64,000 nucleotides of DNA, taken from contig NZ_FNVR01000019.1 in assembly GCF_900108085.1 (NCBI RefSeq), positions 1 to 64,000 on the forward strand. Direction: 5' to 3'. Of the stretch, positions 15,842 to 24,434 are shown one piece after another. A program made the position numbers and the translations under genes. How positions within the stretch are numbered: the stretch's first letter is position 1; every line of letters begins with the position of its first letter. The stretch is from Algoriphagus boritolerans DSM 17298 = JCM 18970 (GTDB taxonomy: Bacteria > Bacteroidota > Bacteroidia > Cytophagales > Cyclobacteriaceae). The notes under the pieces were generated by a model that was not told the DNA's origin, did not search any database, and saw only the letters and a program-made list of their open reading frames with translations.

Positions 15842-18610
15842 CTATTTATTTATTTCAATCATTTCAAATATCACCTCTCCATCCAAACTTCTGCCCTCTA
15901 CTTTGATTCGAAAGCGATTAATGCCATACGGAACCTTGATTTTTACCTCAAATACTCCATCAGTGGTTTCCGCAAGCGGATCCCAATAAATAGTTGGTTT
16001 TTTGGCTAGATATCGATCTGAAGATGGTGCTTTCGGAAACTCAGGAAAAGCTGTAAAACCTAAAACAGGAAAAAACTGAAAGCCTTCGGAATTGAATTTT
16101 GTTTCGATTTCAGGGTTTACTCTAAAACCCTTTTTTGTTTCAATCATAATTACCCCTGCATATCCAGCCATTCCAAAAACAGCTTTACTGATATTGTCTG
16201 AATAAACCTTGATGGATAAGAGTTGAGACGGCTCTATTGAATTAAGTAGAAAATCCAATAATTCTCCACTTTGCATATATGGCCTAGGTGATCCGTCGAA
16301 AATTAAAAGGGGAGCACCAACGGTTTCACCAAAATTATAGTTTCCAAATTTTGCTGTGTTTCTATTTAATCGAAGTAATCCTAAAATTTCTTCCATTGAT
16401 AGTTTTTCCAATTCTTTTGGACCAACTTCTTGGGTTGGTGCTCCATATCCATAATTTCGCTCGGCCATGGTTTCTCTCTCTCGAGTTTCCTCTTTGACAA
16501 ACTCTTCCAAAAGAATGTAATCCCCTGAGGTATCTAAAAAATATTCTTCGGATCGAATTGTAACTTTTCGGTAAGCAGGCTTTGGGAAAGTCAAATTAAA
16601 ATTCGGCTTGTCTATGGGATTTAGCTCCACTGATCCAATGGGACGAAGTTTCTCATTCACAGCCGCGATTGCAATCTGGGCAGTGTCCTGAAAGTTTAAT
16701 CCGGTGGCCCAAAAGTTTCCTGCCGAATCTGGAAGAACCTGACCAAAATCTTCCAAGTCTCCTTGGACTATTGTAATTGGGGTGATCAAGGGTTGCCGAC
16801 GATTATCCGGCACATACTTACCTCTAATGGAGATTCCATACTCTACAGGATAGTTCAGACCACTCTCAAAACTTTCTGGCAGGTCTTCGTCCAACCAGTC
16901 CATCGCTTGCTCCAAGCTACTCCCTTCAGTCAATTCCGTCACCTGATCCGCATCTGAGATCGAGAGCACAAATTCTGCGGCAATAGGGTTATCAAATTCA
17001 TCCATAAAGGTCAACTGCAAATTCATCATTCGATAGTTCAGCGAATCACTGAGCTCATAATCTGATTTAACCTTTATGTTCCTTGGAAAGGATTCTTTCG
17101 CTGCTTCTGTCACTTCAGGGATAAAGCCAGCCTCCATCACAATAAATGGGGCTATAAATTGATCACTTTCGGGAAAATTACGGCTCCAATGGGTGTAAGC
17201 TCTCAGCCCATAGTCTCCCGGACTTAAATCCTGAGGCAACACCAGGGCACCTGAGATTTTACCTTGCAAAATCGGAAAAGTAGCAGACTGCACGATCTCA
17301 TTATTCGGTTTGAGGATATCCACATAGAGTACCCGACTCAGGGAATCCGCCAGAAATGGATCTTGGTAAAGTACTCTCCCTCCAATCCAGGCTGTCTCGC
17401 CGGGATAGAAATAGGGCTTACTTGTGGTCAGCCAGACTTTTTCCCGAAGTTTATTGAATTGAAATCCAGCCTTTGAATTTGAAACTTGTGATTTTTCATT
17501 ACTCAATGCCAAGGTAGATTTGACTTCAAAGTCAAGTGGAAGTGCCCTTGCTACGCGCTCTCGTGCCAAATAACCTGACAATATTAACTTAGTTGGGTCG
17601 ATGAGTACTCCATTTCGATCAATATCGTAATAACCATCAGGAGCTTCTATCCAGCTAATTGGGGTGAAGATATCTTTATAGTAATCATTCCCCCATTTTT
17701 TTCCCAAGTGATGAATTTCAATTTTGTCAGGAAGAAAAATTCTAAAAGTATTGTCTCCTAGTGGTCTTCTCAAGATAGAACTGTTTTCCAAGGGGATAAT
17801 CGTCTCGTTTAATTCTAAGTTAAATACATCAGTCCTTCTACGATCTAATTGCCCAGATACCACTCTAAACATTTGAAAATAAACCGAATCTGAAACGTTC
17901 AATAAAATAGATTGGTTTAGATGCCTAAGCGAACTAATGTAGCTTGATTGCCGAGCCTGTTCCCACTTAAATTGTTCTTGAGAATCAGATGAATTAAGTG
18001 ACCTAAAGAATACCTGACCTGAAAATCTAGATCCAGTTCGTAACATTCTGAAATCTTGCAAATGATATTCAATCTTATATCCGAGTGCTTCGTTTTTTAT
18101 CAAGAGTGGGTCCTTGGCATACGCTCTGATGTAATTCGCCCCCTTTTCAGGATTTATTTTTTCATATTCTATTACCCAAGGGTTTAAAATTTCTATCTGA
18201 GATTTATAAGGGTCATCAGGCAATGCCAAAAAAACATTTTCAAATTTTCGAAAATTTCGCTCCCAAGACTTGTCCCGCTTAGCTTTCAGTTCGACTTCAG
18301 AAAGATTGGACTCATTAAAAGCCAGCTCAAAAAACACCTCAACTTCTTTATTCCCAACAAAGGATATTGTTTTTACTTGAGTCACAAAGCCCATGAAAGA
18401 AGCCACCAATTCGATCTCTAATGGGAAATTTCCCGATAGAGTAAATCTGCCCTCCTCGTCTGTGGCGATCCCCTTTGTGGTATTGTTGACAAAGACATTG
18501 GCAAAAGGAAGCGGAAGGCCAGAGCCTTTTTCCCGCACCACTCCGCTGACTGTCTGCGCAGCTATGCTTCCAAAAGTAAAAAAGAAAAAGATAAAACATA
18601 GAGATCTCAT
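15842..18610 (-). CDS. Carboxypeptidase-regulatory / MG2-like / TonB-plug-like exported protein
   Basis: This is a 922-residue exported protein with a signal peptide of about 18 residues (ending IAAQ). Next comes a carboxypeptidase-D regulatory-like domain at roughly 20-110 (SGVVREKGSGLPLPFANVFV, then GIATDEEGRFTLSG). A long middle part resembles alpha-2-macroglobulin MG2 folds (KPYFYPGETAWIGGRV near 405). A TonB-plug-like segment lies near 780-840 (LLIFDGSPRPYMQ, AGYAGVIMIETKKG). No outer-membrane barrel follows, so it is not a full TonB-dependent receptor. It sits inside the peptide island, replacing the normal join between M4 and M3. A role in handling peptides at the outer membrane is only suggested by position. 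Confidence 0.75.
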   Translation of the reverse strand: MRSLCFIFFFFTFGSIAAQTVSGVVREKGSGLPLPFANVFVNNTTKGIATDEEGRFTLSGNFPLEIELVASFMGFVTQVKTISFVGNKEVEVFFELAFNESNLSEVELKAKRDKSWERNFRKFENVFLALPDDPYKSQIEILNPWVIEYEKINPEKGANYIRAYAKDPLLIKNEALGYKIEYHLQDFRMLRTGSRFSGQVFFRSLNSSDSQEQFKWEQARQSSYISSLRHLNQSILLNVSDSVYFQMFRVVSGQLDRRRTDVFNLELNETIIPLENSSILRRPLGDNTFRIFLPDKIEIHHLGKKWGNDYYKDIFTPISWIEAPDGYYDIDRNGVLIDPTKLILSGYLARERVARALPLDFEVKSTLALSNEKSQVSNSKAGFQFNKLREKVWLTTSKPYFYPGETAWIGGRVLYQDPFLADSLSRVLYVDILKPNNEIVQSATFPILQGKISGALVLPQDLSPGDYGLRAYTHWSRNFPESDQFIAPFIVMEAGFIPEVTEAAKESFPRNIKVKSDYELSDSLNYRMMNLQLTFMDEFDNPIAAEFVLSISDADQVTELTEGSSLEQAMDWLDEDLPESFESGLNYPVEYGISIRGKYVPDNRRQPLITPITIVQGDLEDFGQVLPDSAGNFWATGLNFQDTAQIAIAAVNEKLRPIGSVELNPIDKPNFNLTFPKPAYRKVTIRSEEYFLDTSGDYILLEEFVKEETRERETMAERNYGYGAPTQEVGPKELEKLSMEEILGLLRLNRNTAKFGNYNFGETVGAPLLIFDGSPRPYMQSGELLDFLLNSIEPSQLLSIKVYSDNISKAVFGMAGYAGVIMIETKKGFRVNPEIETKFNSEGFQFFPVLGFTAFPEFPKAPSSDRYLAKKPTIYWDPLAETTDGVFEVKIKVPYGINRFRIKVEGRSLDGEVIFEMIEINK

Positions 18611-18623
18611 AGGGTGGGCCAGG

Positions 18624-18845
18624 TTAGAGAAAAGGATTCTTGAACATCAGAAAACCCGGTTCGTCGTCAAAAGAAACTGCCAGGTAAAAAGTCGACTCTC
18701 TGAGGAACATTTTCTTGGGTTTGATTTTGATTCCTTCCAATTGGTGAGTCTCCCGCGTCAAGGTTAAGTCCGGATCATAGTCAAATAAATAGGAATCACA
18801 GGTATAATTTGGAGAAGTAACGAGTAGTATGTTACAACTAAACAT
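18624..18845 (-). pseudogene. Propeller C-terminal fragment
   Basis: The last ~53 codons (YLFDYDPDLTLTRETHQLEG..., SFDDEPGFLMFKNPFL) match the end of the M0 pseudogene at 9140-9541 almost residue for residue. The first ~17 residues are unrelated. It starts 24 bases after the M4 propeller and occupies the slot where other modules have a C39 half. It is best read as a remnant of a deleted propeller gene; expression from its chance ATG cannot be excluded. Confidence 0.65.
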
Positions 18846-18869
18846 TAACTAATAGTACATAAAATAAAA

Positions 18870-20015
18870 TTAATTAAGGTCCTTGATCTCAATAATTACA
18901 AATCCAAGATCATCTGAAAAATTTTGGTAAATCCAAAATTTCCCATCTTTGGAAAAGTATTTTCCAAAATTGTAATTCAGGCCAGGGATCGCCAACTCAT
19001 AGATCAAGGTAAAATCGGAATCAAAAACAGATAAGAATACGCTGGTTTTTAATACTTCCGGGAGAAACGAGCCATTTATTCGATCATCTGAGAAAACAGT
19101 AATTTTAGACAAACGCAAATAGCGTTTTTTTACATTATCCCATACAGGAGGGTAAAATCTTACTTGTTCTAAAAAATATTGAAATTCCTTTCCTGCATGC
19201 TCTCTGGATGTAATAGTTTTTCCATTTATGCTTTTTGCACTAGAAGGTGTAAATCTAGACTCATAGTTTATTTTCTTAACAAATTCTCCAACAGAATCAT
19301 ATAGAATTAACTCATTTGAAAAATCATGACTTATTATTGCTAAATTATTCTCAGAACTTAAGTAAACATGCGGCTTTACAAAGAAGTGACCTTGCGAATC
19401 TTCGCCTTCCAAAACGAAACAACCGTAAGACTTTTCAGAATCTAGATCTAACCGCTTTATGGAATTGTCAACTATTGACAAAATGTCAAAATGAATTTTT
19501 CGATTTTTGTCATCAAAGTCCAATCCAAATACCTTTAAATCGCTTGAACTTATTAGGATCTCGTTCTCAGGCTGTTGTCCATAAATTGATCCGATTGAGT
19601 CAATGGAATTTACCCAATCAACTCTCTTTACAAGAACTCCATTTTTATCGAATATTGCAGATTTATTGTAAGATTTTATAAAAAAAAATCCCCCCTTCAA
19701 ATGATTTAAACTATAAAAACTCTCTCCTGTCCCATTAGGCCCCTCTTTTTCAAAAAAATATTTATTTGCAAAATCTAAACGATCAAGGTTTATTTCATCA
19801 ATTGAATGATCAAACGCATTATATAAGAAAAGTGACTTTTCTTCATCATCCAAGTCGGAAATTAAAATAAATCTATTCAAATCTAACAAATGTCCTTTTG
19901 AATCAATTTTAACGGTGTCAATGGCATATAATGCTTCATTGTTTTCAATCTCAGTATATTTTCTTTGGCAAGAAAGGAAAACATACATAATTAGAAAGGT
20001 TGTTATATATTTCAT
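18870..20015 (-). CDS. M4 DUF4221-type propeller lipoprotein
   Basis: This is a 381-residue lipoprotein with signal MKYITTFLIMYVFLSC (Cys 16). It shares YNAFDHSIDEINL, EKEGPNGTG, FSNELILYDS and DGKFW near the end with M2 and M3. It is paired with the M4 six-Cys precursor, with a 10-base hairpin (20031-20058) between them. Three propellers of identical length with the same class of precursor support a cognate relation. The fragment at 18624-18845 follows it. Confidence 0.8.
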   Translation of the reverse strand: MKYITTFLIMYVFLSCQRKYTEIENNEALYAIDTVKIDSKGHLLDLNRFILISDLDDEEKSLFLYNAFDHSIDEINLDRLDFANKYFFEKEGPNGTGESFYSLNHLKGGFFFIKSYNKSAIFDKNGVLVKRVDWVNSIDSIGSIYGQQPENEILISSSDLKVFGLDFDDKNRKIHFDILSIVDNSIKRLDLDSEKSYGCFVLEGEDSQGHFFVKPHVYLSSENNLAIISHDFSNELILYDSVGEFVKKINYESRFTPSSAKSINGKTITSREHAGKEFQYFLEQVRFYPPVWDNVKKRYLRLSKITVFSDDRINGSFLPEVLKTSVFLSVFDSDFTLIYELAIPGLNYNFGKYFSKDGKFWIYQNFSDDLGFVIIEIKDLN

Positions 20016-20030
20016 AGAAACTAGTTAAGA

Positions 20031-20058
20031 ATGGAGCCGAATTGAATCTCAGCCCCAT
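20031..20058 (-). promoter_or_regulatory. M4 intergenic hairpin
   Basis: On the minus strand ATGGGGCTGA pairs with TCGGCTCCAT over 10 bases, including two G-U pairs, around an 8-base loop, between precursor and propeller. The wobble pairs suggest selection on structure and not on sequence. Confidence 0.55.
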
Positions 20059-20080
20059 CCAAATTGAATTTATTAGTAAT

Positions 20081-20272
20081 TTAAGCCTTTACGCAAAGCC
20101 CATCACCAGCTGAGTTGCATTTGTCCCCAGGGCAGCATTGGACTGTTGGCGAACAATTGTTGACAGAACAACTACCACTTCCACCGTAACCACCAGTTAT
20201 CTTTTTCATCTGACTTCGCCCGAGTACTTCTTCTGAAGAGAGTCTGAGCATTTCTAAACTTAACTTTTTCAT
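20081..20272 (-). CDS. M4 double-glycine precursor peptide (6-Cys knottin-spaced core)
   Basis: This is a 63-residue precursor. The leader differs from M2/M3 at a few positions (SSEEVLGRS) but still ends KKITGG. The 35-residue core YGGSGSC... has six Cys spaced C-x4-C-x5-CC-x4-C-x7-C, the most compact of the three knottin-spaced cores. The slightly diverged leader agrees with the diverged intergenic region upstream, so this module is older or less homogenised than M2, M3, M5 and M6. Confidence 0.8.
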   Translation of the reverse strand: MKKLSLEMLRLSSEEVLGRSQMKKITGGYGGSGSCSVNNCSPTVQCCPGDKCNSAGDGLCVKA

Positions 20273-20299
20273 GATAAATATTTTTTATATTCAAGAATC

Positions 20300-20391
20300 T
20301 TGATCGGGACCTCCGATCAATAGACCCTAAATTATTTGGTTATAAAGCCGATACCTATACCATATTTACTAAGTTTTAGTAAATAGTTACT
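20300..20391 (-). promoter_or_regulatory. M4 leader hairpin and operator
   Basis: TTGATCGG/CCGATCAA (20300-20320) is an 8-base stem whose loop differs from M2/M3. TTTACT-AAGTTTT-AGTAAA then TTACT (20365-20391) is the operator-like motif in its most symmetrical form. Confidence 0.6.
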
Positions 20392-20394
20392 GAA

Positions 20395-20688
20395 TTAGGT
20401 ATTCCTGATTCCCCTTAGATTGATCATTTCGCTGTAGGCTGAGGTGAACTTTATAAGATTTTCAAAATGTAACTTCGCACCGATGGTCCTAAATCCCATA
20501 GCCTCCGCGGCATCACTGAGCTTTAGCAAGCTGCTAACTTCTCGAGTAGTTTCTGATATTTCTCGGATTTCCTTGAGGGAGATCAGTTTTCCAGAGTACT
20601 TCGCAATTATCCTAAGACAAGTTGGGCCACAGTCTTTGGAATCGGGTTGTTTGTAATGGGGGAAAGAGGATTTCAAATCAGCATGCAA
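20395..20688 (-). CDS. C39 peptidase front-half protein (M5/M4 slot)
   Basis: This 97-residue frame may start at an internal residue; the conserved part begins FPHYKQPDSKDCGPTCLR. It has the C39 Cys box and front helices and runs on to SEMINLRGIRNT, five residues longer than the copies ending at INLR, because the stop in those copies arises from a short sequence difference. No catalytic His/Asp half follows. It starts 56 bases after the M5 propeller. Confidence 0.6.
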   Translation of the reverse strand: MHADLKSSFPHYKQPDSKDCGPTCLRIIAKYSGKLISLKEIREISETTREVSSLLKLSDAAEAMGFRTIGAKLHFENLIKFTSAYSEMINLRGIRNT

Positions 20689-20744
20689 ATCAAGATGGAT
20701 AATATAATTAGTTAAAAGAAATAAAATGATCTGGTAAGATTCGA

Positions 20745-21923
20745 CTACTTATTTTCAATTTTTAACCCTACCCTAAACAGCCTAAAATAATCTCGTTCCA
20801 CTTCCTCATCAGCCCTCTCCATCATCCAGAGTTGCCCATTGCGAAGTAGCATACTACTTGGTTCAAGTCCCTCTGGCACAAAATCATTCAACACTGTTCC
20901 TAAAGAGTCAACTATTGCAATTCTTTCTTTATATTTTTTGTTTACCTTTTCATAAAACAACATATTCTCTTTTTTGCTTTTATTCATTCTACTTTCTTCT
21001 AAATCTTCGGCGTCATAACCAGGAAAATACGCTATTATAAACACACCATTAATCTTTTTTATGTTATTTATAAAAGCAGATCTAAATCTATCCATAAAAG
21101 CTTCAATTTCGAAAGAAAATGATTCTGCTCCTTTAAAATTTCTAAACTCTTTAAAATCTACAGGAATATTTGATTCCAATGCCCATGTGATTGGATTATA
21201 AACATAAATAGTAGGTTCAAGTCCAAAAACGATATAAACTAATTCTTCATCAATATAAAACACAGGATCCCATGCACTCCTAAAAAAGTGTTTACCATTC
21301 CTAAAGATACTTTCATCTGGAAAATTTAGGAAAGGTCTTATTTCACCAGTTTCAGGATTCAATAGCTTCATGAGATTTAATGAATAGAGAAATGATTTAG
21401 TTGAATAGTCTCTATTTGGAGGGAATTCTTGATTAAAAAATAAATATTCTTCATATAGTTTTTCCATACCAAACCCCATTTTATTAACTGCTCTATCTGG
21501 GACTTCAAAACTTTTTAACTTAACCTTTGAAAGTAAGTTTCCAGAAAAATCAAACTTTAAAAAGCCATTTGATCCATATACTAAAAAACTTTTATCATTA
21601 ATTAACCTAATACAACTCAACAAAATACCATAAGAATCAGGTACATCACCGAATTTGGTAAATGAATTAATTATTTCCCCGTCAAAGTTAGCTATGTTTA
21701 TTGTTTGATGATGAGGGCCATCATCGAGAAACAAAATCGACTTTGATTGAGGATTAATATCGTGAATTCTTGGGGTTCCAATGAAATTAATTTGGACACT
21801 ATCTATTTTTTCGAGTCGAAAGATCTTTAACTCATTAGATTCAAAAATTGCACTTATTTTTTCTTTGTCAGAACTGCAAGAATATAAAATAAAAACACTC
21901 AATATAATTAAAATATTTCTCAT
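20745..21923 (-). CDS. M5 beta-propeller lipoprotein (392-residue subfamily)
   Basis: This is a 392-residue lipoprotein with signal MRNILIILSVFILYSC (Cys 16). It belongs with M6, sharing GDVPDSYG near 97, FRSAWDPVFYI near 215, FGLEPTIY near 233, and the C-terminal GLEPSSMLLRNGQLWMMER then EEVERDYFRLFRVGLK. It is distinct from the DUF4221-like M2-M4 group and from M1/M7. M5 and M6 both follow 6-Cys precursors with long loops. Function unknown; predicted to be anchored to a membrane and exposed outside the cytoplasm. Confidence 0.8.
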   Translation of the reverse strand: MRNILIILSVFILYSCSSDKEKISAIFESNELKIFRLEKIDSVQINFIGTPRIHDINPQSKSILFLDDGPHHQTINIANFDGEIINSFTKFGDVPDSYGILLSCIRLINDKSFLVYGSNGFLKFDFSGNLLSKVKLKSFEVPDRAVNKMGFGMEKLYEEYLFFNQEFPPNRDYSTKSFLYSLNLMKLLNPETGEIRPFLNFPDESIFRNGKHFFRSAWDPVFYIDEELVYIVFGLEPTIYVYNPITWALESNIPVDFKEFRNFKGAESFSFEIEAFMDRFRSAFINNIKKINGVFIIAYFPGYDAEDLEESRMNKSKKENMLFYEKVNKKYKERIAIVDSLGTVLNDFVPEGLEPSSMLLRNGQLWMMERADEEVERDYFRLFRVGLKIENK

Positions 21924-21982
21924 TTATTGATATTCATTTACACTTTTAATGGCATATATTAAAAGTTGATGATGTTAAAGAA

Positions 21983-22001
21983 AGCTCAATTAACTTGAGC
22001 T
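21983..22001 (-). promoter_or_regulatory. M5 intergenic hairpin
   Basis: AGCTCAA and TTGAGCT form a perfect 7-base stem with a 5-base loop between precursor and propeller. On the minus strand it is followed by TTCTTTAAC, a weak T-rich stretch. Confidence 0.5.
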
Positions 22002-22021
22002 CTCTAATTAATTTTTTAAGA

Positions 22022-22264
22022 TTACCACCCACTTCCAGGACCACAATACGAAGTGGTGGCACATTGACTACAACACCACCAGCCTCCCCCTGCCGCATTT
22101 TTTTCTGCTACATCTCTAGAGACTCCACAAAAGGACGACCCTGAAGCCGTAATGAATCCACATGTTCCAGAACTCCCATACCCCCCGGTAATCTTCTTCA
22201 TCTGACTTCTTTCCAAAATTTCATTGGTGCTGAGTCGAAGCATTTCTAGACTTAACTTTTTCAT
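22022..22264 (-). CDS. M5 double-glycine precursor peptide (6-Cys long-loop core)
   Basis: This is an 80-residue precursor with a leader identical to M2. The 52-residue core YGSSGTC... has six Cys in the order C-x10-C-x17-CC-x2-C-x5-C, with a GGGWWCC segment before the Cys pair. M6 has nearly the same spacing and GGGNWCC. The different loop lengths set M5/M6 apart from M2-M4, in step with the different propeller subfamily downstream. Confidence 0.8.
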   Translation of the reverse strand: MKKLSLEMLRLSTNEILERSQMKKITGGYGSSGTCGFITASGSSFCGVSRDVAEKNAAGGGWWCCSQCATTSYCGPGSGW

Positions 22265-22288
22265 GATACGTATTTTTTTTAATGATCT

Positions 22289-22379
22289 TGATCGGCACTT
22301 CCGATCATTAGGCCCTAAATTATTTGGTAATCAAGCGAATACCTATACCATTTTTACTAAGTTTTAGTAAAGAGTTACT
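22289..22379 (-). promoter_or_regulatory. M5 leader hairpin and operator
   Basis: TGATCGG/CCGATCA (22289-22307) is the leader stem. TTTACT-AAGTTTT-AGTAAA then TTACT (22353-22379) is the operator-like motif. The region is nearly identical to M2, M3 and M6. Confidence 0.6.
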
Positions 22380-22382
22380 GAA

Positions 22383-22664
22383 TTAGGTATTCCTGATTCC
22401 CCTTAGATTGATCATTTCGCTGTGGGCTGAGGTGAACTTTATAAGATTTTCAAAATGTAACTTGGCACCGATGGTCTTAAACTCCATAGCCTCAGCCGCA
22501 TCACTGAGCTTTAATAAGCTGCTTCCATCCCGAGTCGTTTCGGATATTTCCCTGATTTCTTTCAGTGAGATCAGTTTGCCATAGTGTTTCGCAATTATCC
22601 GCAGGCAGGTTGGTCCACAATCTTTGGAGTCGGGTTGTTTGTATTGGGGGAAAGTAGCTTTCAA
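22383..22664 (-). CDS. C39 peptidase front-half protein (M6/M5 slot)
   Basis: This 93-residue protein begins MKATFPQYKQPDSKDCGPTCL and ends INLRGIRNT. It retains the C39 Cys box and the helices of the front half and lacks the His/Asp half. It lies 67 bases after the M6 propeller. The coding sequence is intact, with differences from other copies scattered and mostly mild, so it may still be translated. Confidence 0.65.
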   Translation of the reverse strand: MKATFPQYKQPDSKDCGPTCLRIIAKHYGKLISLKEIREISETTRDGSSLLKLSDAAEAMEFKTIGAKLHFENLIKFTSAHSEMINLRGIRNT

Positions 22665-22731
22665 ATTATCTTATTAATGAAGTTTAAAACCTAGGCGAAA
22701 TTAGAATTAGTTATTTGATTTGGATCAGTTA

Positions 22732-23913
22732 TTAGTTTTCTAATTTTAGCCCTACTCTAAATAACCTGAAATATTCCCGTTCAACTTCCTCATCAGATTT
22801 CTCCATCATCCAGAGTTGCCCATCTCGCAAAAGCATGCTGCTAGGCTCCAATCCATGAGGAACAAAATCATTAATCACATTTCCTGTTGAATCAACTATT
22901 GCAATACGAGAGGGGTACTTTTTTTGCATCCTTTCGAGAAATAACTTTGATTCCTCTAGAGATTTGTTTTCAAAATTGGTTTGAGTATCAAATTCGTTGT
23001 ATCCTGGAAAATAAGCTACTACGAAGTAGTCCTTATATTTTTTAATATTTAAAATCATCCCTGAAGTAAATCGCAGTCCGAAAAAGGAAAAACCGGAAGA
23101 ATAACCATCAGAACCCTTGAAATAGTTGTAACCCTTTAGATTTATGGGAAGAGCAAATATTAAATCATATGGATGGTTAGCATTAAAAGCATAGATAGTA
23201 GGTTCCAGTCCAAAAGCTACATAAATTTTTTTATCAGCCAAATGAAATACAGGATCCCAAGCATTTCTGAAAAAATATTTACCATTTCTAAAAATACTAC
23301 TTTCTGGAAATTTGATTATACGCTCTTTCTCCCCTGTCGAAGGATTCAACAAATTCAACAAGTGCATTTCCCAATATATATTTAAGTCTGAATAATCGTT
23401 ATTCACAGGAGAACTCTGATCATGATAAAGATATTTTTCTTCTATTTTTTCCAATCCGTACCCCATCGTTATAGGGGCATAATTTGGAACTTGGAAATCA
23501 ATCGGCTTAACCCGAGAAAGTGCTTTCCCTTCAAAGTCGTAGGTTATAAAACCTTTGTATCCATAAACGATAAAAGAATTTTTACCATTTATTCGTAAAG
23601 TCGACATTAACCTTCCATATCCATCAGGAACGTCGCCCATTTTAGAAAAGGAGGAGTGTATTTTTCCTTCGAAATCAGCAATAAAAATCTCCTCAGAAAA
23701 CTCCTTATGCTCAATAAAAAGCACTGTTCCTGTAATAGGATCAATATCATGGACTGTTGGATTTCCAATATATTCAATTGAGATACTGTCCAGCTTTTCT
23801 AGGTTTATAATTTTAGGTAATTTTACCTTATTATTATCTAATATAGTTTTTCTTTCTTGTGTACAACCAACAGAAAGAATTAATATTAAAAACACTACAT
23901 ATCTAGATTTCAT
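22732..23913 (-). CDS. M6 beta-propeller lipoprotein (393-residue subfamily)
   Basis: This is a 393-residue lipoprotein with signal MKSRYVVFLILILSVGC (Cys 17). It is a close relative of M5: GDVPDGYG, FRNAWDPVFHL, FGLEPTIYAF, and the same C-terminal block GLEPSSMLLRDGQLWMMEK then EEVEREYFRLFRVGLK. The conserved C terminus contrasts with a variable middle (about residues 150-300), where specificity could lie. It is paired with the M6 precursor 151 bases upstream, with a hairpin between. Confidence 0.8.
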   Translation of the reverse strand: MKSRYVVFLILILSVGCTQERKTILDNNKVKLPKIINLEKLDSISIEYIGNPTVHDIDPITGTVLFIEHKEFSEEIFIADFEGKIHSSFSKMGDVPDGYGRLMSTLRINGKNSFIVYGYKGFITYDFEGKALSRVKPIDFQVPNYAPITMGYGLEKIEEKYLYHDQSSPVNNDYSDLNIYWEMHLLNLLNPSTGEKERIIKFPESSIFRNGKYFFRNAWDPVFHLADKKIYVAFGLEPTIYAFNANHPYDLIFALPINLKGYNYFKGSDGYSSGFSFFGLRFTSGMILNIKKYKDYFVVAYFPGYNEFDTQTNFENKSLEESKLFLERMQKKYPSRIAIVDSTGNVINDFVPHGLEPSSMLLRDGQLWMMEKSDEEVEREYFRLFRVGLKLEN

Positions 23914-24030
23914 GATTCTAAAATTAATATTAGGGGGATTAGTATTTTTTAATAAAAATAAAGTTAGTATGTACCGATGGTTTCCGTCACAAGTTTTGTG
24001 GGCGACTTCTAATCGGTTTTACAAAAGTAA

Positions 24031-24058
24031 TAGGGATGAGAAAATAGCCCCATCCCTA
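24031..24058 (-). promoter_or_regulatory. M6 intergenic hairpin
   Basis: TAGGGATG and CATCCCTA form a perfect 8-base stem with a 12-base loop directly after the precursor stop. The minus-strand 3' side continues TTACTTTTG. Confidence 0.5.
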
Positions 24059-24064
24059 CGTCTA

Positions 24065-24301
24065 TTAGCAATAACTTGCAGAACCTCCGTTTGAGGCACA
24101 GCTATCGCAGCACCAGTTACCACCACCATTATTGTATGCCTCGTTTGCTTCAGAATATGACATTCCGCACCACACTCTACCTTGCGTGTCTTTATATCCG
24201 CATGTACTACTACCATACCCCCCGGTAATCTTCTTCATCTGACTTCTTTCCAAAATTTCATTGGTGCTGAGTCTGAGCATTTCTAGACTTAACTTTTTCA
24301 T
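24065..24301 (-). CDS. M6 double-glycine precursor peptide (6-Cys long-loop core)
   Basis: This is a 78-residue precursor with the constant leader ending KKITGG. The 50-residue core YGSSTCGYK... has six Cys spaced C-x10-C-x18-CC-x2-C-x9-C, matching M5 in pattern but differing in most other residues. The last Cys is the C-terminal residue of the peptide. The M6 propeller follows. Confidence 0.8.
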   Translation of the reverse strand: MKKLSLEMLRLSTNEILERSQMKKITGGYGSSTCGYKDTQGRVWCGMSYSEANEAYNNGGGNWCCDSCASNGGSASYC

Positions 24302-24325
24302 GATACGTATTTTTTTTAATGATCT

Positions 24326-24416
24326 TGATCGGCACTTCCGATCATTAGGCCCTAAATTATTTGGTAATCAAGCGAATACCTATACCATTTTTACTAAGTT
24401 TTAATAAATAGTTACT
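24326..24416 (-). promoter_or_regulatory. M6 leader hairpin and operator
   Basis: TGATCGG/CCGATCA (24326-24344) is the leader stem. TTTACT-AAGTTTT-AATAAA then TTACT (24390-24416) is the operator-like motif. Confidence 0.6.
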
Positions 24417-24434
24417 GAATTAGGTATTCCTGAT

